Position numbers and translations under genes: made by a program
From: Drosophila miranda
Lineage: Eukaryota; Arthropoda; Insecta; Diptera; Drosophilidae
Reading direction: 5' to 3'
Assembly: GCF_003369915.1 (NCBI RefSeq)
Contig: NC_046677.1
Location: 32,444,913 to 32,508,912 of the forward strand
Length of the DNA: 64,000 nt
Shown: piece by piece, positions 49,701 through 58,712 of the stretch
Layout: the number at the start of each line of letters is the position of its first letter
Position numbering within the stretch: position 1 is the stretch's first letter
The notes under the pieces: generated by a model
What the model saw: the letters and a program-made list of their open reading frames with translations, nothing else
Database searches by the model: none
What the model was told of the DNA's origin: nothing

Positions 49701-51523
49701 GATACAAACCAATATCTTATCTTATACGATATTATCAATTTTGCAAACGAATTTCAAAACTCAAAGGTTTCGATTTTAAAACGTGCAACGTGCTTTTGGC
49801 ATTGGACCAACAATCTCCCGAAATTGCTGCTGGCGTGCATGTCAATCGCCCTGAGGAAGAAATCGGTGCCGGAGATCAGGTGTGAATTAGAAACAGTAAA
49901 CTGTAAAGTAATGGCATACTCGGCAGGCCGAGGATCGTATTCCCTTTCCAAAGAGTTGCGCCTTACGATGTTTGTCATGTTTGTCATTTGGTTGCGGGCT
50001 AGCATATCTGTTTGCTCGGTGGTATGGCTTGGGCGGTATCATAACTCTGTTGGAAGGGGCTTTACCGCCACTAATACAATTTTTTTAGTTGCACATATTT
50101 ATTGTTTCCTATACATTTGCGTAACTAATTAAAAGAGCTTAGCAAGACTCAGTATTGCGATTAATTTTGAAATCTTTTGTAGTTTTTCTATTGCTATTAC
50201 TGTACCACATTTTATGATGTTTCAAAGTCGCATCATCGCAATGTTGCCATGTTTGGGAATGCATTTCACCGCATCGCTTGTTATTTGAAGCCGAAAAATT
50301 CGATCATTGCAGGATCTGCAAATTATTTGAAATATATGATTTGGCCTTTTTATTCTGTCGTTCAGTTTAGTTTATTGTTTCAAATAACAAATGCGCAAAA
50401 CCAAGGCACACACTATCGCATAATTTCCGCAAGTATACATATGTACATTTACACTATCTGACTATTACTTTTGCTACTTAGTTACAGCTACTCTACACCC
50501 CAATCCCAATATATAAAACTTGTTGCTTGAATCATCCCCTACTAATCCTAAACCTTAGTGTATTTTACATATTCTACTTACAATTGGGTACGGCTTTTTG
50601 ATTTGTGTTGCTTTCGTTTGGCGTAATATCCTAAAGAGCAAAGCTTAACCGACCTTCAAACTATTTTCAGGGAATCATGTTTGGATATGCTACCGATGAG
50701 ACCGATGAATGTATGCCTCTCACTGTAGTGCTGGCCCACAAGCTGAACGAAAAGATTGCTGAGCTGCGCCGCTCGGACGTGTTCTGGTGGGCTCGCCCTG
50801 ACTCCAAGACTCAAGTAACCTGCGAGTATCTCTTCAATCAAGGCTCGGCAGTGCCCAAGCGCGTTCATACTATTGTCGTTTCCATGCAACACTCGGAGAA
50901 GATTTCGTTGGAAACTCTGCGTTCGGAGGTTATGGAGAAAGTTGTGAAAGTTGTCATTCCCGCCAAATACTTTGATGCCAACACCATTGTCCACATCAAT
51001 CCGTGCGGACTCTTCGTCATTGGTGGTCCGATGGGTGACGCTGGTCTAACGGGCCGCAAAATCATTGTGGATACCTATGGAGGTTGGGGTGCACATGGCG
51101 GTGGTGCCTTCTCCGGCAAGGATTTTACCAAGGTTGACAGATCTGCGGCGTACGCAGCACGCTGGGTTGCCAAATCCTTGGTAAAGGCTGGACTCTGCAA
51201 GCGCTGCCTCGTTCAGGTCTCGTACGCCATTGGCTTGGCCGAGCCTCTGTCTATCACTGTGTTTGACTACGGTACTTCCCATAAATCACAAAAGGAACTG
51301 CTCGAGATTATCAAACGCAACTTTGACCTTAGGCCCGGCAAGATTGTGAAGTAATTGGAAACTGAGCTCTAGGCTAATTATGTACATACTATATTTATGT
51401 TTTTTTTTATGTTACAGGGACTTGAACCTGCGTCAGCCGATTTACCAGCGCACTAGCACATACGGTCACTTTGGACGCGACGGATTCTCGTGGGAGGAGG
51501 CAAAGCATTTGGAGATCAACTGA
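43778..51523 (+). CDS. Sam-S: Sam-S, S-adenosylmethionine synthetase (methionine adenosyltransferase)
   Basis: Exons: 43778..43901, 46065..46142, 46526..46648, then either 46776..46888 (4a) or 49767..49879 (4b), then 50671..51350 and 51418..51523; 407 aa with either exon 4. The enzyme makes S-adenosylmethionine, phosphate and diphosphate from ATP and methionine in the cytosol and works as a dimer or tetramer. Family motifs are all present: [12 protein letters not shown] and [16 protein letters not shown] (ATP-binding His/Asp), [23 protein letters not shown] or [10 protein letters not shown] (the GAGDQG signature, split at the exon 4/5 junction), [29 protein letters not shown] (phosphate loop) and [12 protein letters not shown] near the end. 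The N-terminal 25 residues ([19 protein letters not shown]) are a variable extension. AAAATG is a good start context. No defects seen. Long introns hold transposon debris. Confidence 0.96.
43902..46064 (+). other. Sam-S intron 1
   Basis: A 2.2 kb intron (GTAAGT...TTTTTTGCAG) with CATATG/TATG microsatellites near 44015-44050 and 44785-44815, and a T run near 45750. Several ORFs of 60-185 codons occur but overlap on both strands and show no domain. No nested gene recognised. Confidence 0.65.
46776..46888 (+). CDS. Sam-S: Sam-S mutually exclusive exon 4a
   Basis: 113 nt, entered in phase 1 and left in phase 0. It encodes [20 protein letters not shown], then [17 protein letters not shown]. The acceptor is preceded by an A-rich run (AAAATTAAAAAG), not a polypyrimidine tract, and the donor is GTACAG; both are weak. 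Including both 4a and 4b would duplicate this segment of the fold, so they must be alternatives. Confidence 0.88.
46889..49766 (+). other. Sam-S intron between alternative exons 4a and 4b
   Basis: 2.9 kb, A/T-rich, with a degraded Tc1-like transposon in the middle (listed separately). Flanking sequence shows nothing else recognisable. Confidence 0.7.
47690..48945 (-). mobile_element. Degraded Tc1-like (Tc1/mariner) transposon in the Sam-S intron
   Basis: On the minus strand from 48897 the transposase starts [19 protein letters not shown] and [16 protein letters not shown] (N-terminal helix-turn-helix), then after frame breaks gives [17 protein letters not shown] (first catalytic Asp), [38 protein letters not shown] (second Asp) and [20 protein letters not shown] (Glu), ending at 47922. 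The second Asp and the Glu are separated by 34 residues, the DD34E pattern of Tc1 elements. In-frame TAG codons near 48294 and 48234 and a shift after the N-terminal part make it inactive. TGCATTGCTTTGAA-like words near both ends may mark the edges, but clear terminal inverted repeats were not found, so the limits are approximate. Confidence 0.85.
49767..49879 (+). CDS. Sam-S: Sam-S mutually exclusive exon 4b
   Basis: 113 nt, the same length and phases as exon 4a. It encodes [20 protein letters not shown], then [17 protein letters not shown]. This version is closer to vertebrate MAT sequences (FDYKTCNVLVALEQQSPDI, from memory). Acceptor ACTCAAAG and donor GTGTGA are weak, like those of 4a, as expected for regulated exons. 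Confidence 0.9.
49880..50670 (+). other. Sam-S intron before exon 5
   Basis: About 790 bp (GTGTGA...TATTTTCAG) shared as the downstream intron of both exon 4 versions. A short CATATGTACAT microsatellite lies near 50437. No other feature. Confidence 0.7.
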
Positions 51524-52270
51524 CTAGACGCTGAAAAACCGTTGCCACCGTCACCGAGTGCTAAAAGGTTGAAGCCATCAACAGAAACACCAACAGCAAC
51601 GTAATTTTTAGTTTTTGTTTTTAAAAGTTAAAAGTCAGAGAAGCAGTCTGCATCCGCCTGCAGCCCGTCTTGGGCTTTTGTTTTTTACTGTATCTGCGCT
51701 CTACGCTATTTAATTTAAAACAATTCGATGTGTGCAGTCCTCTCACACAGCATAAGTTGTAGTTGTCATACTATCCGCCTATATTTACTTAATAGACAGC
51801 TCCCCTACAATTGATGAGCTTAAGGTATACATATACATAGTGTAGATTTCTCGCTCAGATCTGTTATCACAAAAAAGGAGCCAGCCACCCCCACCCGACC
51901 CTCTTGTAACCGTCAAGGTAATTCAGTTGGCCTCTTTCAAATTGTATAAAATCTTGGATATGCTTTGACTAGAAATTACACACATTTATTATGTTTAAAT
52001 TGTACACATATTTTTGTATCTTTTATTATTGCCACTATATGTTGTCGATTGTGCGTTGTATGCGTTTGCCCAAAAGTTTTTAATCAACATGCTTGTATGT
52101 ATGTATATTATACACTGTCCTTGTATTTCTGTAACCAACTATAAGATAATGTATTTTCCTTTACAAAAATATATTAAAGATCCAAACGAATGACCCACAT
52201 GCACATATGGGTATTTTAATTGTAACAATATAATAGGAATCACCGCGATAAATAAACAAATAAAATATAA
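51524..52270 (+). terminator. Sam-S 3' UTR and poly(A) signals
   Basis: After the TGA at 51521-51523 an AT-rich 3' UTR follows. Candidate signals are ATATATTAAAG near 52170 and two AATAAA hexamers at about 52251 and 52259. A long 3' UTR of roughly 700 bp would fit the latter pair. Confidence 0.5.
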
Positions 52271-54141
52271 CGACAACCAATCGAAACTGATTGCATGGTA
52301 GTATTTTAAATATGCGCCAAAAGACTCTCCTTACAATAGTTTATATTTATGTATGTGTGTATGTACAATACGTGAAATTTTCACAAAAAAAATTATTGCA
52401 ATAAACTTAATCGACGATTTATCTCTTGTTTACAGTTCCCGTGGACCGTTATTGGGAAAAGTTGGTAAGTTAATACATGTAATCTGAAATACAATACATG
52501 TACAGTTTTCTATGTTTTATATATATTCGGATGTATCCGGTCGCTTAACAGCTCGGCCGTACAATTGATCTATGCTTTATCCAACATAATGCAATATAAT
52601 TTGTCACAGCATGACGAAACAGGTAACGTATGACATTTTCCCAAGAAAAAACTAGAATCTCGGAAAAAACTGGGTGTCAGGGTACCAGCACCAACCTTCT
52701 CTTGGTATATGAACACCGTTCTTACTGATTATATGAAGTAAATGAAAGGGTTTAGTTAAAAACTGAAGGACGTGGGCGAAAATGGGGTTGCACTACGATT
52801 TCTTCAGTCGCTGGCGTATCATGACGTACGTCGAGACTGTAAAGATCATATAAAATCCAATCAAGCAGAATCAACAAGAACTGAGATTTCTTAAACATGC
52901 AGAACATTTCGGTATCTTCGCAGGTTTTACCGCCTGATGGGGGAAGATGTGTAAAAGGTGTAAAGGTGGTTCAGGCTAGGGCAGGTATCAGGCAAAGTAA
53001 TCTACTGAAAAAAAAAACTTACCACCAAGCTTAGTGTACTGGAAATCATTAGAAAAAAATTATCGGATGTTAGGGCCGTAAGAAAGGCTATCGTAAATGA
53101 CATAATAAAGCGGAACCATTCCAGGGTTGGCTGGACGTTAAGTACGCAATTGATAAATAAATGACGGCCAGTAGTAACAATTATTTAGCAAACAAACCAA
53201 CAGTAGTTGTACGCAACTCAGCAATAAAATCAATTAAACATTAAAAATCTCCTTCTAGTTGAATATCAAAGACTGGATCGCTTGAAAAAATATCAAAATG
53301 AAGACCTTACACGATGTTCCTTGCAGCCACTAGCCATACAGTACATACATAGATGTGCCAGTTCATAGAAAGCAACATAGTGCAACATCGAACACAGAAT
53401 ATTGCGTCCCATGGGCTTCAGGTCTGGCGTTCGGCTACCGCCTCGTCATCATGAGCCAAACGCAGAGAGAACATCTTTGCATGTGTTGTACACACAATAT
53501 TTTTTGACAAAAATATGAGATTGAATGCTCTTTTAGTTTTCTTTGTTATTTCCGTATTATTTTCAGTTTTCTGTTGTGCCTCCAGCATGTTTTAATGTAT
53601 GGGCAAACGCATTCTCAGGTACTTTGTGTGTATTATTGTATTGCTGGCCGCTAGAACCAAAATTTGAGATTGTTTGAGTCTTGATGAACTGACCTGACCG
53701 AAACAAAATAAATAAAGAATGCGCAGGGTGGGTGGGGGTGCCAGACACTTGGGCGTGGGAAATAAAAGAAAAGCTGTTATTTGCTTGCTTAATTTGAATA
53801 GTAAATATACGACGTATATATGTAAATTATACCACAATATTTAAAATATTACAAGATTAAAAAAGCCCATTTATATCTTTATTTTAGACAGGTTGATTAT
53901 AAATTATATAAATATTATTTAAACGCCGTCGGTTCTCGACTTCTTTGCACATCACATATAAAAAAGTTATTTGAACTAAAATAATGATATATTTAAATAT
54001 ACTATCTATGAAAAATAATGTATATGCAGGGTGTGCCATCTTTTAGTACGGTATGGAAACATCGAATGACTATTTAAAAAACAACCGATGTCAATAAGAG
54101 AGCTAGTTTTATTTGGTTTGGTTCTTTAAAATATATTTAGA
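52271..54141. other. Intergenic DNA between Sam-S and the retroelement block
   Basis: No firm gene. Two very short exon-like segments with good splice signals (52436-52464 and 52610-52622) are discussed in the findings. A minus-strand stretch near 52795-52865 encodes a hydrophobic peptide ending RQRLKKS and a stop, but an in-frame TGA lies just before it. The rest is A/T-rich. Confidence 0.4.
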
Positions 54142-54345
54142 CTATGTTTTGAAAACAATATCAATTAAGTGGCCGCCTCTTTTAGCAATTACAAATTGGG
54201 CTTTTTCTGCGTTTGCCATTGAGGCGTACCTTGGTCTGGCTAGCCTCCTGGGGATGCATGGATGTGTTGCGATTTCGGGTGATTCGATTTCCTCCCTGTC
54301 TTCTAGATCTGCCGTGACTCTGAGAATGAGAATGTGTAATGTGTA
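54142..54345 (-). mobile_element. Jockey-like LINE ORF2 C-terminal remnant at left edge of the retroelement block
   Basis: The minus-strand translation contains IATHPCIPRRLARPRYASM, nearly identical to IATQPYIPRRLARPRYASM found in every 2.75 kb unit to the right (for example 57770-57855). Flanks differ. It is a small older fragment of the same element. Confidence 0.7.
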
Positions 54346-54574
54346 GAAACCGGCTGGATATTTTTTTTGTATGGCTCGTTTGTTGTAATTTTTTTTGGAA
54401 GTGTGTTTGTCGTGGGAACAATCTGGAAGACTAAATTCTTGAAGCAGATCAGTTTTTTCACACCTTGCATTAGCAGGGGGGGCAGAGAGGCCGTCAAGAA
54501 GAAAGAACTGTTTTATTTGCACTTATACTCTTAAATTAGCATATTTTACAAAATTTCTTGGCGCCAACTGCCTT

Positions 54575-55676
54575 TTTTACATTTTACATGTAGTTTCAAT
54601 GTTTTTAGCTGAACAATGGGAAGGTAACACTAGCTGTAGGTATTCGGTATTTTTTCAAGCAAGTATATTGAGTGAAGAAAGTTAAGGTAACACTAGACTT
54701 AACTTTAACATGTTTTCTTTTAAAATGGAACTCCAGCGCCACCGCTCCTATACGCCATCTACTTATTTGTATAAGTAATAAATTCAAATAATACATGCCA
54801 TATTTTACATTTTACATGTAGTTGCAATGTTTGTAGCTGAACAATGGGAAGGTAACACTAGTTACAGCAATGGTAGGTATTCGGTATTTTTTCATGCAGG
54901 TGTTTTGAGTGAAGAAAGTTAAGGTAACACTCAACTTAACATTAACATGTGTTTTCTTTTAAAATGGAACTCCAGCGCCACCGCTCCTATACGCCATCTA
55001 CTTATTTGTATATGTAATAAATTCAAATAATACATGCCGTATTTTACATTTTACATGTAGTTGCAATGTTTGTAGCTGAACAATGGGAAGGTAACACTAG
55101 TTACAGCAATGGTAGGTATTCGGTATTTTTTCATGCAGGTGTTTTGAGTGAAGAAAGTTAAGGTAACACTCAACTTAACATTAACATGTGTTTTCTTTTA
55201 AAATGGAACTCCAGCGCCACCGCTCCTATACGCCATCTACTTATTTGTATATGTAATAAATTCAAATAATACATGCCGTATTTTACATTTTACATGTAGT
55301 TGCAATGTTTTTAGCTGAACAATGGGAAGGTAACACTAGTTACAGCAATGGTAGGTATTCGGTATTTTTTCATGCAAGTGTTTTGAGTGAAGAAAGTTAA
55401 GGTAACACTCAACTTAACATTAACATGTGTTTTCTTTTAAAATGGAACTCCAGCGCCACCGCTCCTATACGCCATCTACTTATTTGTATATGTAATAAAT
55501 TCAAATAATACATGCCGTATTTTACATTTTACATGTAGTTGCAATGTTTTTAGCTGAACAATGGGAAGGTAACACTAGTTGTAGGTATTCGGTATTTTTT
55601 CATGCAAGTATATTGAGTGAAGAAAGTTAAGGTAACACTAGACTTAACATTAACATGTGTTTTCTTTTAAAATGGA
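54575..55676. repeat. Minisatellite, about 4.6 copies of a ~239 bp unit
   Basis: The word GCTGAACAATGGGAAGGTAA recurs at about 54608, 54836, 55075, 55314 and 55553: spacing 228 then 239, 239, 239. Each unit also has AAGTTAAGGTAACACT, TTAACATGTGTTTTCTTTTA, GAACTCCAGCGCCACCGCTC and ACATTTTACATGTAGTTGCA. Copies 2-4 are nearly identical; the first and last are more different. The last unit breaks off within the AAAATGGA word at about 55676 and passes straight into the gag zinc-knuckle segment. Related words (GGTAAC repeats, TTGTGTTTT) occur in the non-coding parts of the 2.75 kb units, so this is probably an expanded UTR repeat of the same retroelement. Confidence 0.92.
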
Positions 55677-55959
55677 TTGCGTCTTCCCAGTCCGTTCCCG
55701 TCCTCGGAGCGGGCTCCATCCTCATGTCAGCATCAGCGTAGGCCCTGTTGTTGGCTGGGTGCGAACCGCCGCAACTTTCGCATTTAGTTGGGAGCGGACC
55801 GCCGCAATTTTCGCATTTAGCTGGGTGCAGTGGACGAACCACCGCTCCTTACACAGAGGAAGCCGCGTTGACAGAAGTTGTTGAACCGCCGCAATTTTCG
55901 CATTTAGCTGGGTGCGGACCACCGCAATTTTCGCATTTAGCTGTGTGCGGTGGACGAAA
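55677..55959 (-). mobile_element. Gag fragment with multiplied zinc-knuckle modules
   Basis: On the minus strand the segment encodes repeated KCENCGG/KCESCGG modules of the C-x2-C-G-G-x-H kind found in jockey-clade gag proteins: HPAKCENCGG twice near 55880-55955, then HPAKCENCGG and PTKCESCGGSHPANN near 55740-55835. At DNA level this is a 35-45 bp repeat with the core AATTTTCGCATTTAGCTG, separated by a less regular spacer. One stop interrupts the chain near 55850. It joins the minisatellite on the left and the first 2,753 bp unit on the right. Confidence 0.75.
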
Positions 55960-58712
55960 CCACCGCACTTTACACAGACGAAGTCGCGTTTGTGTGTGGG
56001 ATTGTTTCTGGCTGTTGGTTCACTTGTGTCGGCTTCCATGGCATGCCGCGCCTGGGCGTTGGCTTGATCGCTCTCCTCCGCCTTCTCCCTCACTTGTTTT
56101 GACGTGAGAGAGTGGCGTCGTTTCGGCGTTCCCTTTTGGGTTTGGCGCCTTTTTGTGGGGATTTGCGGTGGTTTGTGTTGGTGTTTGTTGGCGTCAGCGG
56201 TGCGCGCTGGCGTTTTCGTAGGGCATTCCACCACACGATGCACGGCACCAAAATCCAGCTAACGAAAGTAAGATATACCCAGCAGCAAAGACAACACATA
56301 ATCCCGCATCAGAAGACACCAAATCTGCAACCATATCAAACTACACAAACGGAAAGCCAATCCCTCCCAACACTCTAGTGCGTTCCTCCTCTTGGAGACG
56401 CAAAACAAAAGTCGGACGCAGTAGCCCAAAACCTCTCTAAAGAAAAACAAGAAAGGCAAAGAAACCTATCAGCAGATTCTGCGAAACAGTGATAAACATG
56501 CTATGGTCGCCAACAATCACACATCCTCGCCTATGTGGCCGGACCAGCAGCCACTCGGCCAACAACACATACCGTTGGCATCACACATTGATGCCAATGC
56601 CAACAACATTAACAACGCATCCCGGGTGGCCGCACCTGTGCCACTCGGTCCGATGAGCCAACTCCAAAAACACAGGCAGATGCAACTTGGGCGGCCGGAC
56701 CAGAGCCGTCCGCCACCAATCATTCCACCACACGATACGCCACCAAAATCCAGCTGATGGATTGTCTGCTTTGGCTTTGTTTGCTGCTTGCTTTTTATTG
56801 GTGGCCGCTGCATCTGGTGGTGATGGCGGCTACTACGTCTGGCCTGCTCCCTCTCTCCCTCCTCATCGTCACTCTCACGGACGATGAGGGCGTGGCGTCG
56901 CTGGTATTGGTGGCTGAACAACGGCGCGAATCGGTCCCTCGCCCGAACTCATACCAGGTTTGGTATGAGCCGAGTTTGAGCTCTATCCGGCCGTGTTAGT
57001 ATGTGTGTGTTGGCTGGCCGTGTGGATGCCGATTGCGGTAGCTCCGCTCCTCCCCGTTGCCCCCGCCACTCTCTCTTGAGTGGAAATGGCTGGAGAGAGT
57101 GGGAGCGCGGGAGGCGGGAAAAGTGGCCGTGAGAGCGGCGTCCTCTTGGCATTTCCTTTTGTGGTTGGCGCGGTTTTTAGGGAATTAGCGGTTGTTGCTG
57201 GTGCTGTTATTGGCGCTGTCGCTCTTGCTGCCGCTGCCGACGCAGCCATGGCCTCCATGTTCTCATGGAGCCTGCACCCTCCGGCATTGGCTGCCCATTT
57301 TTGAGCCGTCTCCTCCTGGTATTGGCGGAAGGAGAAGTGCTCGCTTTTTTTCGGGTTGTGTGTCGACGGCGCGAGCACAATAGGACTGATTGGCCACAGC
57401 AAGTGACCCTCAGCTAAGTTTATTTGTTTTCGCAATTTTACATTTAAACGCCTTTACAAATATTTTTAAAAGCTGTTCTTTTAACAGCGGAACCACTACT
57501 TAACATGGTTGGGAAATTTTACATAATGTTACAGGGAAATGGATAAGGCACTTTACATTACAAGAAATCAACATTTTCTGGCAACGCCGTGCGCTTGTTG
57601 TATATAGTTAAGGTAATACTAATCTTAATATTAGTTTGTGTTTTGTGTAGATTATTTACATTGTTGTTGGCTGATTTCCATATTGTGAGTTGAGAAGGGA
57701 TTTCTTCGCCAGTTCTCACGTCTAGCCTGGAGTACTGTCATCTGGATGGCACTCAGACTTCTGTTGCTGCTTGGGTTGTGTTGTTCCATCATTGAGGCGT
57801 ATCTTGGTCTGGCCAGCCTCCTGGGGATGTATGGTTGTGTTGCGATATCACAGGCAAGAAGATTTTAGTGCTGCATTAGTCGGGTGTAATAGTTATTGCA
57901 GTGTGCATTGCAGATTTCATTGATATTTGAAATGTTGAGATCCGCGTGCAGTGTTTTATTGCTCACGTACCAGGGTGCATTAGTAATTGCTCTGAGGGCT
58001 TTGTTTTGTAATGTTTGCATTTGTCCATTTGCATGTTTGCATGCCCAGACTGGCAAGGCATACTGCCATATTGGGGCAACCAGTTGCTTGCAGAGAAGGA
58101 CTTTTAGATGCAGGGTAAAATAATACATCTTGCAAAAATTGTGGCGCCTACTATTTAACTACATATGTGTAGTAACAGACATGGCTGAAAAATGACAGGG
58201 TAACATTGGTTACAATAATGTCTGTTTAGAATTTTAACAGTGTTGTATATAGTTAAGGTAATACTAATCTTAATATTAATTTGTGTTTTGTGTAGATTAT
58301 TTGCATTGTTTTAAATTACATGTGTATTTGATGTGTTAGTGTTATTGTGGCTGATTTCCATATTGTGAGTTGAGAAGGGATTTCTTCGCCAGTTCTCACG
58401 TCTAGCCTGGAGTACTGTCATCTGGATGGCACTCAGACTTCTGTTGCTGCTTGGGTTGTGTTGTTCCATCATTGAGGCGTATCTTGGTCTGGCCAGCCTC
58501 CTGGGGATGTATGGTTGTGTTGCGATATCACAGGCAAGAAGATTTTAGTGCTGCATTAGTCGGGTGTAATAGTTATTGCAGTGTCCATTGCAGATTTCAT
58601 TGATATTTGAAATGTTGAGATCCGCGTGCAGTGTTTTATTGCTCACGTACCAGGGTGCATTAGTAATTGCTCTGAGGGCTTTGTTTTGTAATGTTTGCAT
58701 TTGTCCATTTGT
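55960..58712 (-). mobile_element. Chimeric retroelement satellite, unit 1 (2,753 bp)
   Basis: Left to right: gag segment ending in a zinc knuckle (minus strand, KRDFVCVKCGG, 55960-56243); a 497 bp segment of opposite base bias flanked by 35-37 bp direct repeats (56224-56260 and 56721-56755); an Ala/Thr/Pro-rich gag-like ORF starting MRKQINLAEGHLLWP (57435 down to 56983); non-coding DNA; block R1 (57596-58032) with LINE ORF2 C-terminal sequence; the rest of that RT fragment, LLCKQLVAPIWQYALPVWAC and LRAITNAPWYVSNKTLHADL (58128 down to 57865); then block R2 (58241-58712), a second copy of R1. An in-frame TAA separates TRLMQH from NLLACDIATQP. The next unit begins exactly where R2 is cut, at CCACCGCAC. 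Confidence 0.88.

Noticed and set aside
52795..52870. Minus-strand hydrophobic peptide ending RQRLKKS and a stop, resembling a transporter C-terminus
   Set aside because: An in-frame TGA lies immediately upstream and no acceptor restores the frame; too short to support a gene.
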